NCBI GenBank assembly: GCA_027533425.1
Contig: JAPZUD010000006.1
Span: 186,001-250,000, forward strand
Length of the DNA stretch: 64,000 bases
Direction: 5' to 3'
Origin: Beijerinckiaceae bacterium
GTDB taxonomy: Bacteria; Pseudomonadota; Alphaproteobacteria; Rhizobiales; Beijerinckiaceae
Shown here: positions 53,613-62,155 of the stretch, piece after piece
Numbering within the stretch: position 1 is the first letter of the stretch
Layout of the letters: every line of letters starts with the position of its first letter
Notes under the pieces: model-generated
Database searches by the model: none
What the model saw: only the letters and a program-made list of their open reading frames with translations
What the model was told of the DNA's origin: nothing
Program-made: the position numbers and the translations under genes

Positions 53613-55286
53613 ATGACCCCGTTTCCCCGCCTGGCCCTGTTGCTGGCCGGCATCGCCCCGGCCGCGCTTGCGGCATCGGCCGCCCTTGCTGCCACGATCG
53701 ACGCGCCCTCCCGCCTCCAGGATGTCACCGTCTATCCCGATGCCGCCACCGTGAAGCGCGCGCTGGAAATCGACATCCCCGCCGGCGAGCATGAATTGCG
53801 GATCGACGACCTGCCCGCCACGATCGACCCGGCCTCGCTCCGCGTCGAGGGCGAGGGCAGCGACCGGCTGGTGATCGGGAATGTCGACCTGTCGAGCCGC
53901 GCCACGACGGGCGAAACGGGCAAGCCGGAAACGCGGCAGAAACTTGCCGCCCTGCGCCGGGAACGCGACCGGCTCCAGGACCGGATCGATGCCGCCGAGG
54001 GCAAGAAGCAGATGATCCAGCGCGCCGGGTCCGGCGAGGGCAATCCGGGCAAGCCGCTCGACCCGGACCAGTGGATGAAGGCCTGGGACCTTGTCGGCAA
54101 GGGCCTGCAGGCCGTGAACGAGGAGATGCGCGGCCTGCGCGAATCCCTCGAGAAGGTCGAGGCGGACATGGCCGCGCTCGAGCAGGATTCGGCCCGGACA
54201 GCCCCGCGCCATGACACGGCACGCGTGGCCATGATCGCCGTTCAGGCCGCTGCGCCGCTCCGGGCGAAACTCACGTTGACCTATCGCGTCAATGCCGCCG
54301 GCTGGCGGCCGGTCTATGATGCCCGGCTGTCCACCCAATCCGGGCAGCCGCACTTCGAATGGGTGCGCCGCGCCATGATCCGCCAGCAGACCGGCGAGGA
54401 TTGGGCCAATGCGCGCGTCACCCTGTCGACCGTGATGGTCCGGCGCGGTACGCAGGCACCGGACCTTCGCGGCGAGAAGATCGCCTTCTGGGAACGCCCC
54501 GTCCCGCGTTCCGCACCGATGCCGATGAGTGCTGCCCCCGCGCCGGAGGCGATGATGGCCGGACAGCTGCGGATGGAGGCCGCCCGCAAGGAAACCGATG
54601 GCGACCGCCGCGTCGCAGCCGAAGAAGCGCAGGCCCGGCTGGAGACCGGCGGCTTCCAGACCGAGTTCCGCCTGCCCGGCACGGTCACGCTGGCCTCGGG
54701 AGCCGGCGAACGTTCGGTCCGGCTCGGCGCGGACAGGCCGGAAATCAAACTCGCCCTGCGTGCTGCGCCCCTCCTTGATCCGACCGCCTATCTCGATGTC
54801 AGCTTCAAGGCTGCCGGCGAGGCGCCGATCCTGCCGGGCGAGGTTCTTCTGACGCGCGACGGCGCCTTTGTCGGCAAGGGCCGCGTGCCGTTGATCGCGC
54901 CGGGTGATCAGGCCCGCCTCGGCTTCGGTGCCGATGACCGCGTCACCCTCCGCCGTGTCCCGGTCAGCCGGCAGGCGCGCGAACCCGGCCTGCTCGGCTC
55001 GACCCGCACCGAAGACAGCCAGTTCCGGACGACGGTGAAAAACCTGCATGCCTTCCCGGTCGAGATCCTCATCGAGGATCGCATCCCTGTCAGCGAGGAC
55101 CAGGCCATCGTGGTCGAGCGCCTGCCCGACATGACGAAGCCCGATCTCGAGGCGCCGGACGATCGCCGCGGCGTCGTGGCCTGGACCCTGGCCCTGAAGC
55201 CGCAGGAGGAGCGCAGCCTCGTGACCGCCTATCGCTTGCGCTGGCCGGCCGCGAAGGAGATCCGCCCGGTCCCGCTGCCGCGCTGA
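53613..55286 (+). CDS. MuiA-like (mucoidy inhibitor, DUF4139) protein
   Basis: A 557-residue secreted or periplasmic protein. The signal peptide is at about 1-28 (LLLAGIAPAALAASAALA). A coiled coil at about 85-180 (KLAALRRERDRLQDRIDAAE) follows an N-terminal beta domain (DVTVYPDAATVKRALEIDIP). The C-terminal DUF4139 part has LTYRVNAAGWRPVYDARL, the TIGR02231 signature, and VKNLHAFPVEILIEDRIPVS. The start is ATG 53613 with GGAG at 8 bases; an upstream in-frame ATG at 53577 is possible. The function of the family is unclear. Confidence 0.85.
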   Translation: MTPFPRLALLLAGIAPAALAASAALAATIDAPSRLQDVTVYPDAATVKRALEIDIPAGEHELRIDDLPATIDPASLRVEGEGSDRLVIGNVDLSSRATTGETGKPETRQKLAALRRERDRLQDRIDAAEGKKQMIQRAGSGEGNPGKPLDPDQWMKAWDLVGKGLQAVNEEMRGLRESLEKVEADMAALEQDSARTAPRHDTARVAMIAVQAAAPLRAKLTLTYRVNAAGWRPVYDARLSTQSGQPHFEWVRRAMIRQQTGEDWANARVTLSTVMVRRGTQAPDLRGEKIAFWERPVPRSAPMPMSAAPAPEAMMAGQLRMEAARKETDGDRRVAAEEAQARLETGGFQTEFRLPGTVTLASGAGERSVRLGADRPEIKLALRAAPLLDPTAYLDVSFKAAGEAPILPGEVLLTRDGAFVGKGRVPLIAPGDQARLGFGADDRVTLRRVPVSRQAREPGLLGSTRTEDSQFRTTVKNLHAFPVEILIEDRIPVSEDQAIVVERLPDMTKPDLEAPDDRRGVVAWTLALKPQEERSLVTAYRLRWPAAKEIRPVPLPR

Positions 55287-55311
55287 GCCGCCTCGCCCGA
55301 CCGGACCGCAT

Positions 55312-55340
55312 CCGCCAGCTCCCGTTTCGCGGGCTGGCGG
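55312..55340 (+). terminator. hairpin after the MuiA-like gene, possible terminator
   Basis: CCGCCAG-CT-CCCG / CGGG-CTGGCGG (55312-55324 with 55330-55340), a two-base bulge on the left, loop TTTCG. There is no T-run after it, so Rho-independent termination is uncertain. Confidence 0.5.
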
Positions 55341-55366
55341 AAATACGACAATGGATGGAAAAGGTT

Positions 55367-55386
55367 CCGGGGTGGCTTTACCCCGG
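55367..55386 (+). promoter_or_regulatory. 7-bp hairpin in the purA leader
   Basis: Perfect stem CCGGGGT / ACCCCGG (55367-55373 with 55380-55386), loop GGCTTT, 83 bases before purA. The purpose is unknown; no purine riboswitch consensus was recognised around it. Confidence 0.4.
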
Positions 55387-55468
55387 GCAGGGCATTGGTT
55401 ATCGGAAACCTTTAACGGCGGGTTGGGTGGCTGCGGCCGCCGCGGCTCCAGAACCGGGATGGTTTCAC

Positions 55469-56761
55469 ATGGCCAATGTGGTCGTAGTCGGCGCCCAATG
55501 GGGCGACTAGGGCAAGGGCAAGATTGTCGACTGGCTGTCGGAGCAGGCCGATATCGTTGTCCGCTACCAGGGCGGCCACAATGCCGGCCATACGCTGGTC
55601 ATTGACGGGATCACCTACAAGCTCAGCCTGCTGCCCTCGGGCATCGTGCGCGGAGGCAAGCTGTCCGTCATCGGCAACGGCGTCGTGATCGACCCGTCCG
55701 CCCTCTGTGACGAGATCGACCGCCTCGCGAGCCAGGGCGTGAAGGTATCCCCGGAAGGATTGCGCATCGCCGACAATGCCACGTTGATCCTGCCGCTCCA
55801 CCGCGAACTCGACGCCTTCCGCGAGAGCGGCAATTCCGGGACCAAGATCGGCACCACGAAGCGAGGCATCGGCCCCGCCTACGAGGACAAGGTCGGCCGC
55901 CGCGCGATCCGCGTCCGCGACCTCGCGGAGCCGGAAGCGCTGCCACCCAAGATCGACCGCCTGCTCGCCCATCACAACGCGTTGCGGCGTGGCATGGGCC
56001 TCGATGAGGTCGATGGCGGCGCACTGCTCGCGCTGCTGACAGCCATCGCCCCGCGCATCCTGCCCTATATGGACCGTGTCTGGGAAACGCTCGACCAGGC
56101 CCGCCGCGACGGCAAGCGCATCCTGTTCGAAGGGGCCCAGGGTGCCCTGCTCGATGTCGATCACGGCACCTATCCCTATGTCACCTCCTCGAACACGGTG
56201 GCCGGCCAGGCCTCGACCGGGTCCGGCCTTGGCCCGGGTGCGATCGGCTATGTGCTCGGCATCGTGAAGGCCTACACCACCCGCGTCGGCGAAGGCCCCT
56301 TCCCCTCCGAGCTGTTCGACGAAACCGGCCGCCTGATCGGTGAGCGCGGCCGTGAATTCGGCACCGTCACCGGGCGCGCCCGCCGCTGCGGCTGGTTCGA
56401 TGCCGTGCTGGTCCGCCAGACGATCAAGACCTCCGGCATTGACGGCATCGCGCTGACCAAGCTCGACATTCTGGACGGCTTCTCCGAGATCAAGGTCTGC
56501 ACCGGCTATCGGCTCGATGGCGAGATCATCGACTATCTCCCGGCCAGCGAATCAGCCCAGAAGCGCCTCGAGCCGGTCTACGAAACGATCCCCGGCTGGG
56601 CGGATTCGACCGCCGGCGCCCGCTCCTGGGCACAATTGCCGGCCGAGGCGATCAAATATGTCCGCCGGATCGAGGAATTGATCGGTGCGCCGGTCGCCCT
56701 GCTCTCGACCAGCCCGGAACGGGATGACACGATCCTCGTCAAGAATCCCTTCGAGGCCTGA
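55469..56761 (+). pseudogene. purA: adenylosuccinate synthetase purA with in-frame TAG at codon 14
   Basis: PurA joins IMP and aspartate with GTP, the first committed step to AMP. The frame from ATG 55469 reads MANVVVVGAQWGD, then TAG (55508-55510), then [20 protein letters not shown] and on without further stops to TGA 56761. Total length read through is 430 residues, the normal size. The TAG replaces the Glu of the GDEGKG loop and needs only one base change from GAG. All later motifs are intact ([42 protein letters not shown]). Without the N-terminus no active enzyme is expected. The options are sequencing or assembly error, a real null mutation, or amber suppression; the next in-frame ATG is 55646. 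Confidence 0.85.
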
Positions 56762-56767
56762 TCCCGC

Positions 56768-58006
56768 ATGGTGGATTATCATTCGCTCCTCAACCGTGCG
56801 ATCGCGAGCCTGGGCAACCCCGATGCGGAGGCCCGGGCATCGATCTACGGTCGGGCGCGCGATGCGCTGCAGCGGCAATTGCGCAGCTTCGATCCACCGC
56901 TCGACGAGGAAGAGATCCGCGTCCAGCTCGATGCGCTGGAGGCCGTGATTGTCCGGGTTGAGGCCGAACAGGCCGCTCCGGCAATGGCCGACGCCCCCGA
57001 AACAACGGAACCGCCTGAAGCCCCGGCACCCGCCCCGGCGGACTTGCCGCCTCGGGAGCCCCCGGTCATGGACGAGCCGGCGGTCCTGCTGCCTTCCGAT
57101 CCGGTGATCGAGCCGATCCTTCGCCCGCGCATGCCCAACCGGGGCGAAGCGGCCGGTCTTCCCCGGAAGCGGCTTTCGGTCTTCGTGGGCATCGGCATTG
57201 TCGCCATGCTGGCCATGGGACTTCTGGCCCTGACGCGGAACAGCAGGCCGGTCGCGCCCGCCGGTCCGCCTGTTGTCACGGCCCCGGCGGAGTCCGGGTC
57301 AGACCCGGCCAAGACCGAGGGCCGGCTGTCCGGCGCGGAACCCGCTCCGGCTGAACCCGCCCCGACACGGCCCGCTGCCCCGGCCCAGAGCCAGGCCGCC
57401 AACCCGCCAGCAGCCAACCCGCCTGCAGCCAACCCGCCGGCTGCGAACCCGCCGGCTGCGAACGGCGCGGTCGTCACCACACCGACAACCGGCCGCGCCT
57501 TCATGGTGCTCGAACCGGCACCGGGTGCGCCGAACCAGTTCGAGGGCCGTGTCAACTGGTCCTACCTGCCGGATAGTACTCTGGGCGGTCAGAAGAGCCT
57601 GCGGGCGTTGATTGAATTCGCCGGATCAACCCTGTCGATCGACTTCTCGATCGCCCGGAATGCCGACGCGGCACTGAGCGCATCGCATACGGTGATGGTG
57701 ATCTTCGACAGCCGGAACGGCCTCGGCAATGTGCTGGAAATGAGCGCTGTCGAATGGCGCGAACGCGAGGATCAGGTCGGCGGCGTGCTTGCCGGCATCG
57801 TCGTACCGATCCAGACCAATGTCTTCATGATCGGGCTTGACAAGGCCGAGGCCACCGTCACCCGCAATCTTGACCTGCTGCGGACGCAGAAATGGATGGT
57901 CTTCGAGTTCCGGCTGGAAACGGGCCGTCGCGGCGCGGTTCTCGTCGAGAAATCGGCAGCAGGCGAGCGGGCGATCGCCGAGGCCCTGCGCGACTGGCGC
58001 CAGTAA
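56768..58006 (+). CDS. membrane protein of unknown function with Ala-Asn-Pro-Pro repeats
   Basis: A 412-residue protein. Residues 1-70 form a helical cytoplasmic domain (LLNRAIASLGNPDAEARASI, LDEEEIRVQLDALEAVI). A Pro/Ala/Glu linker follows, then one membrane helix (about 138-156, SVFVGIGIVAMLAMGLLAL). A second low-complexity linker contains four tandem 5-residue units Ala-Asn-Pro-Pro-Ala (57398-57457). A periplasmic domain of about 150 residues makes up the rest, with VMVIFDSRNGLGNVLEM and WMVFEFRLETGRRGA. It lies 6 bases after purA, so the two are probably one transcript. Homologues in this position occur in related genomes; no function is known. Confidence 0.75.
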   Translation: MVDYHSLLNRAIASLGNPDAEARASIYGRARDALQRQLRSFDPPLDEEEIRVQLDALEAVIVRVEAEQAAPAMADAPETTEPPEAPAPAPADLPPREPPVMDEPAVLLPSDPVIEPILRPRMPNRGEAAGLPRKRLSVFVGIGIVAMLAMGLLALTRNSRPVAPAGPPVVTAPAESGSDPAKTEGRLSGAEPAPAEPAPTRPAAPAQSQAANPPAANPPAANPPAANPPAANGAVVTTPTTGRAFMVLEPAPGAPNQFEGRVNWSYLPDSTLGGQKSLRALIEFAGSTLSIDFSIARNADAALSASHTVMVIFDSRNGLGNVLEMSAVEWREREDQVGGVLAGIVVPIQTNVFMIGLDKAEATVTRNLDLLRTQKWMVFEFRLETGRRGAVLVEKSAAGERAIAEALRDWRQ

Positions 58007-58020
58007 GCGCGAAACAGAAA

Positions 58021-58040
58021 GGGCGCCCGGAGGCGCCCTT
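58021..58040. terminator. bidirectional terminator between the purA-linked gene and rpoH
   Basis: Stem GGGCGCC / GGCGCCC (58021-58027 with 58032-58038), loop CGGA, with TT on the plus side and TTTCTGTTT on the minus side. It stops both convergent transcripts. Confidence 0.8.
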
Positions 58041-58064
58041 CATCGATGATCATGCATCCGGAAC

Positions 58065-58946
58065 TCAGGCAGCGAGAGCTTCGATCTCGGCAAGGTTGCG
58101 TCGGACCGCCCCCTGCACCTTCTCGAACGCCCGGGCCTCGATCTGCCGGACACGCTCGCGCGAAACGCCGAATTCCTCGGACAGCTCCTCCAGCGTCAGC
58201 GGATCTTCCAGCAGGCGGCGGGCCTCGAAGATCCGCCGCTCGCGCGGGTTGAGGATCTCCAGCGCCTTTCCGAGCGCCTCATGGCGGTTCGCCGCCTCTT
58301 CGGTCCGGGTCAGGATGGCTTCCTGATTGTCCGTATCGTCGACCAGCATGTCCTGCCATTCGGCCGTGCCGTCATCGCGCATCATCACATTGAGCGAGGA
58401 ATCCCCGCCGAGACGACGGTTCATCTCGATGACTTCCTGCTCCTCGACACCGAGCTTGGTCGCGATCGCCCTCACCTGGTCGGGGCGCAGATCACCCTCT
58501 TCCAGCGCGGAAATCTTGCCCTTCGCCTTGCGCAGGTTGAAGAACAGTTTCTTCTGGTTGGCGGTGGTACCCATTTTCACGAGGCTCCACGACCGCAGGA
58601 TGTATTCCTGGATCGACGCCTTGATCCACCAGATCGCGTAGGTCGCGAGGCGGAAACCCTTGTCGGGATCGAAGCGCTTCACGGCCTGCATCAGGCCGAT
58701 ATTGCCCTCGGACACGACATCACCGACCGGCAGGCCGTAACCGCGATAGCCCATGGCGATCTTCGCCACCAGCCGCAGATGCGACGTGACGAGACGATGA
58801 GCGGCCTGCGCATCCTCATATTGCTGGTAGCGCTTGGCGAGCATGAACTCTTCGTCGGCGCTGAGAACCGGAAACCGGCGAATTTCAGCCAGGTACCGGG
58901 AAAGTCCCCCCTCACCCGAGAAAACGGGCATCGTGGCGATTGACAT
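58065..58946 (-). CDS. rpoH: RNA polymerase sigma factor RpoH (sigma-32)
   Basis: A 293-residue heat-shock sigma factor. Region 2 includes LVTSHLRLVAKIAMGYRGYG, EGNIGLMQAVKRFDPDKGFR and YAIWWIKASIQEYILRSWSL. The RpoH box NQKKLFFNLRKAKGK comes next, then region 4 with FGVSRERVRQIEARAFEKVQ. The start is ATG 58946, which has an exceptionally strong AAAGGAGG at 5 bases; the frame is open upstream to 59162, across the rluD 3' end. It follows rluD, the order common in alphaproteobacteria, and probably drives ftsH. Confidence 0.96.
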   Translation of the reverse strand: MSIATMPVFSGEGGLSRYLAEIRRFPVLSADEEFMLAKRYQQYEDAQAAHRLVTSHLRLVAKIAMGYRGYGLPVGDVVSEGNIGLMQAVKRFDPDKGFRLATYAIWWIKASIQEYILRSWSLVKMGTTANQKKLFFNLRKAKGKISALEEGDLRPDQVRAIATKLGVEEQEVIEMNRRLGGDSSLNVMMRDDGTAEWQDMLVDDTDNQEAILTRTEEAANRHEALGKALEILNPRERRIFEARRLLEDPLTLEELSEEFGVSRERVRQIEARAFEKVQGAVRRNLAEIEALAA

Positions 58947-59059
58947 CCTTACCTCCTTTGAGCCCCCGAACGCGGCAGGCTCGTCCGTCGCGGTGAAACA
59001 CCCATCGACGCTGTTGACGCTTATACCACATCGAATCCGTGGCGAAAAAGCGGCAATCA

Positions 59060-60058
59060 TCACAGTTTGGCGAGGGCGACGCGCAAACGCTCGAAATCGG
59101 CCGGCGGCGCGGTCTCGAAGCGCATGACCTCGCGCGTGCGCGGATGCTCGAACGCCAGCCATTCGGCGTGCAGCGCCTGGCGGTCGAGCGCGGCAAGGGC
59201 CGACTGCGCCTCCTCCGGCAACCGGGCAATCCGTGTCCGGAAGCCGCTGCCATAGAGGGAATCACCCAGCAGCGGATGGCCGATATGGGCAAGATGCACG
59301 CGGATCTGGTGGGTGCGCCCCGTCTCCAGCGTGCAGCGGATCAGGCTCGCCAGCGCCCCCTCGCCGGCCGGGTAGCTCGCACTCACGGCATAATGGGTGA
59401 TGGCGAAGCGCGCCCGTTCACTGCTGGAAACGACCATCCGCTCGCGATTGGCGGTCGAGCGGGCAATGCCTGCCTCGATCGTCCCGCTCTGCCGCGGCAA
59501 CCGGCCCCAGACCAGTGCCTGGTAGCGCCGCTCCAGCGCGCCGGTCCTGCCATGATCGGCGAATTGCGCCGCGAGATGGCGATGCGCCCGGTCATGCTTG
59601 GCCACAACGAGGATGCCGGACGTATCCTTGTCGAGCCGGTGCACGATCCCCGGCCGGAGAATGCCATTGATGCCGGAAAGGCTGTCGCCGCAATGGGCGA
59701 GCAGGGCATGCACCAGCGTTCCGCGTTCATGCCCGTTCGACGGGTGGACGACCATACCCGCCGCCTTGTTGACAACGATCAGGTCCGTATCCTCGTACAG
59801 GATATCCAGCGGCAGGGCTTCGGGCAGCGGCCCTGCCGGCTCGGGCGCCGGCAGGTTCAGGGTCACGGCCTCGCCGCCCCTGAGCTTTCGCGCAGCGTTG
59901 GTCTCGAGGGCGCCGTCGATCCAGACCTGGCCATCGGCGATCAGTGTCTGGAGGCGCGCCCGGGAGAAGTCGGGCAGGTGGTCGGCAAGGCAGCGATCGA
60001 GCCGTTTCGCCTTGTCCTCCGGGGGCAGCACGAGCTGCATCGGCGGGCTGGCGGTCAT
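59060..60058 (-). CDS. rluD: 23S rRNA pseudouridine synthase, RluA family (RluD-like)
   Basis: A 332-residue pseudouridine synthase. An N-terminal S4-like domain (RLDRCLADHLPDFSRARLQT) is followed by the catalytic domain with ILYEDTDLIVVNKAAGMVVH, the signature PGIVHRLDKDTSGILVVAK with the catalytic Asp, and LETGRTHQIRVHLAHIGHPL. This fits RluD (positions 1911/1915/1917 of 23S rRNA in E. coli), although other RluA members have the same layout. GGAG precedes the ATG. It is upstream of rpoH on the same strand. Confidence 0.9.
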   Translation of the reverse strand: MTASPPMQLVLPPEDKAKRLDRCLADHLPDFSRARLQTLIADGQVWIDGALETNAARKLRGGEAVTLNLPAPEPAGPLPEALPLDILYEDTDLIVVNKAAGMVVHPSNGHERGTLVHALLAHCGDSLSGINGILRPGIVHRLDKDTSGILVVAKHDRAHRHLAAQFADHGRTGALERRYQALVWGRLPRQSGTIEAGIARSTANRERMVVSSSERARFAITHYAVSASYPAGEGALASLIRCTLETGRTHQIRVHLAHIGHPLLGDSLYGSGFRTRIARLPEEAQSALAALDRQALHAEWLAFEHPRTREVMRFETAPPADFERLRVALAKL

Positions 60059-60136
60059 GAGGGCTCCGATCTGCCGGGAAAAGCGGGACGGCCCGGTGTG
60101 CCGGGCCGGAACCGCCGCGTCAAGTCAGGCCGCCGG

Positions 60137-60811
60137 TCAGGTGGTATAGCCCGGGCAAGTCCCGGTCGGCGGCGGGTTGAACTGCACCTTGTTGGCCTGA
60201 CGCGGCCGCATGTAGAGATTGTCACCCATCTTCACCTTGCCGCCGGCAAAGGCACCGCCGAACAATTCGTTGACGACCTGGGTTGCAACCGAGGCGGCAT
60301 AATTCATCTCGACTTCCGCAAGGACCACGAAGGTGCGCGGAATCTTGAGGCCGGCCGGCAATGTCTTGAATTCGGTGCAGCGGGCAACGGTCGAGAACGA
60401 CCCCTTGAGCGAAGAATCCGAGGGCACAACAGACCAGTCGACAAAGGCCTTTCCGGCGCCGTCAATATCGATCGCGATCACGCGCATGCCGAGCCCGGTC
60501 GAGGGATGCGGCCAGAGGACGGCCTCCGTGGCCTTGAAGATACTGTCCATGTCAGCCTGGCTGACAGCCACCATCTGGGTGGTCATGTCCGCGAGGGTCC
60601 GGGCCAGCAAGGTTACCTTCTTCTCGGCATTCAGGGCATCGGTGGAAACGACCATCCCGACCCAGACCGTCATCATGACGGGGACCATCAGCGCGAATTC
60701 GACGGCCGCGACACCGCTCTGCGACAGGTTGAACCGCCGGATCAGCGCTCGGGTCCGAAGCCGGGAATGGCGGAGAAAACGCTGGCTGCGGCGAAGCATG
60801 GAGTCCTTCAT
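60137..60811 (-). CDS. TadE/TadG-like pilus assembly (pseudopilin-like) protein
   Basis: A 224-residue protein. A basic N-terminus precedes the TadE-type segment SGVAAVEFALMVPVMMTVWV with the conserved Glu after the cleavage-like Gly/Ala region. An extracellular or periplasmic domain with two Cys makes up the rest. Start choice: ATG 60811 has AGGAG 8 bases upstream; ATG 60817 and GTG 60820 are also in frame. It is the second gene of a pair with 60824-61399. TadE/TadG proteins belong to the Flp (tight adherence) pilus machine. Confidence 0.78.
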   Translation of the reverse strand: MKDSMLRRSQRFLRHSRLRTRALIRRFNLSQSGVAAVEFALMVPVMMTVWVGMVVSTDALNAEKKVTLLARTLADMTTQMVAVSQADMDSIFKATEAVLWPHPSTGLGMRVIAIDIDGAGKAFVDWSVVPSDSSLKGSFSTVARCTEFKTLPAGLKIPRTFVVLAEVEMNYAASVATQVVNELFGGAFAGGKVKMGDNLYMRPRQANKVQFNPPPTGTCPGYTT

Positions 60812-60823
60812 CGTCATCACTCC

Positions 60824-61399
60824 TCAGCACGCGCCGTAGGGTTCGTTCTTGAAGGCTGCCGATCCGACCAGCAGGACCTTCCCGTTCGAAAGTTGCGAAA
60901 CATCGTTCCGGATCAGGGCTGTGATCGACGAAACCTCGTAATAGGCCCGGATCACCACGATCTGGCAGGGCTTTCCGGGATCGAATTTCAGCTTCGACGG
61001 ATCGAAGACCCCGCCACTGACCGGATTGGGCATCGCGGCATCACCGAACACCGTGAAGGCCCGCACGTCGAACTGCACCTCGCCGCAGCTGATGAGCCAG
61101 CTGATCCGCTCGCAGAAGGCGGTCTTGAAGGCCGTAAGCTGCTGCGGCGAACCGCCGGCAGCGGCAACCTGCCCGGTCAGGGTCACACGCTTGGCATCCT
61201 CGACCCCGGTCTCCAGCGCTGTGACGCGCAGGTAAAGCGTGCCCGTCTCCATGATCGCGAAGAGCGAACCGAAGAACATCGGGGCGATCATCGCGAACTC
61301 GACAGCGGTCGCACCGCGGCGATCTCGCCGGAAACACCGGAGGAGGCGGCCCAGCAGCGAAACCTTGGGTTTCGTGCAATCGGCCTTGGCAACAGACAT
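60824..61399 (-). CDS. TadE-like pilus assembly protein
   Basis: A 191-residue protein with FRRDRRGATAVEFAMIAPMF, the TadE motif (Gly-Ala-Thr-Ala-Val-Glu-Phe), then one membrane helix and a periplasmic part with four Cys (in FCERISWLISCGEVQ, GKPCQIVV and the C-terminal YGAC). The start is ATG 61399 with GGGAG at 7 bases; the frame is open upstream. It overlaps nothing and is 12 bases upstream of the second TadE/TadG-like gene, so the two form an operon. A CtrA box lies about 120 bases upstream of its start. Confidence 0.82.
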   Translation of the reverse strand: MSVAKADCTKPKVSLLGRLLRCFRRDRRGATAVEFAMIAPMFFGSLFAIMETGTLYLRVTALETGVEDAKRVTLTGQVAAAGGSPQQLTAFKTAFCERISWLISCGEVQFDVRAFTVFGDAAMPNPVSGGVFDPSKLKFDPGKPCQIVVIRAYYEVSSITALIRNDVSQLSNGKVLLVGSAAFKNEPYGAC

Positions 61400-61518
61400 G
61401 GGCAACTCCCGAAAACTGGGTCGGCCGGCGCCGCAGGGCGAACGGCTTCCTGTTTCGGGTATACACAAGAGAGCTTGCTGTTCTGTTTCGCTTTTTTCCA
61501 CAAATCCGACACGCGGGC

Positions 61519-61534
61519 TTAACCGGCCCTTAAC
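61519..61534. promoter_or_regulatory. CtrA-type binding box upstream of the TadE-like operon
   Basis: TTAA (61519-61522), seven bases, TTAAC (61530-61534): an exact consensus match on the plus strand. It lies between the CpaC N-domain gene (ends at 61640) and the TadE-like operon (starts at 61399), about 120 bases upstream of the latter. CtrA control of Flp pili is known in Caulobacter. Confidence 0.55.
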
Positions 61535-61639
61535 CCTGTCCGGGCTGGCAGGCGGCGCCTCGCGCGCCCGCGCACGGGCTGTAACATCGGAACCAAGCCC
61601 CGGCTGGGGGGCTGCGCTGCGTGGTGGATCGTGGCGCGC

Positions 61640-62155
61640 TTACTTCTTGACGCCCGGCGCGGTTGCCGACTGGTTGGCCATGCCGTCACGCCGTTGCGCC
61701 TGGTCGATCGAGCGATTGAAGTGTTTTTCCTCGTCGCCAAGCGCCACGGTAGGCAGGCACAGCGGCGCGCAATCGTAGCTGCTCGGCTCGAGACCGCGCT
61801 GGACCAGCACCCGCCCGGCGGTCGGCACGGTCACCGTGACCATGGATTCCGAGATGATGCTGCCGGACGAATTCAGGGCGATGAAGTTGGTGCGACCGGC
61901 CGCGCGCCCCGTCAGGACCAGCACGCCGTTCCTCTGGACCGTGACATCCGCGATCGCCGGGTTCCCGATCACGATCGTGTCCGCCCCCCCCGGGAGCTTC
62001 ACGAGCTTGGCCTGGTCCATCACGAGGCTGATCGTCTCGACGGCCGGCTGCTCGGCCCGCGCCGGCAGGCCGGCCAGGGTAACAGGGACAAGGCCTGCCG
62101 CGAGAAACGCGATGGCCCGAACTTGCCGAGAGGTCGAACGCACAAAACCGAACAT
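61640..62155 (-). CDS. pilus assembly protein, CpaC N-terminal-domain type
   Basis: A 171-residue secreted protein. The signal peptide is at about 1-34 (AIAFLAAGLVPVTLAGLPARA). The mature part matches the N-terminal domain of RcpA/CpaC secretins: ISLVMDQAKLVKLPGGADTI, VIGNPAIADVTVQRNGVLVL and TGRAAGRTNFIALN. The secretin domain itself is missing, and the protein ends in a polar tail with two Cys. Such stand-alone N-domain proteins are common in alphaproteobacterial Tad loci. The start is ATG 62155 with GGGAAAG upstream. Confidence 0.82.
   Translation of the reverse strand: MFGFVRSTSRQVRAIAFLAAGLVPVTLAGLPARAEQPAVETISLVMDQAKLVKLPGGADTIVIGNPAIADVTVQRNGVLVLTGRAAGRTNFIALNSSGSIISESMVTVTVPTAGRVLVQRGLEPSSYDCAPLCLPTVALGDEEKHFNRSIDQAQRRDGMANQSATAPGVKK

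Noticed and set aside
53205-55049. 614-codon open frame antisense to the MuiA-like gene
   Set aside because: Shadow frame; no recognised motif, whereas the plus strand has a signal peptide and DUF4139.
59039-61522. 827-codon open frame antisense to rluD and the Tad genes
   Set aside because: It covers rpoH's promoter and three well-supported minus-strand genes; no motif and no ribosome-binding site.
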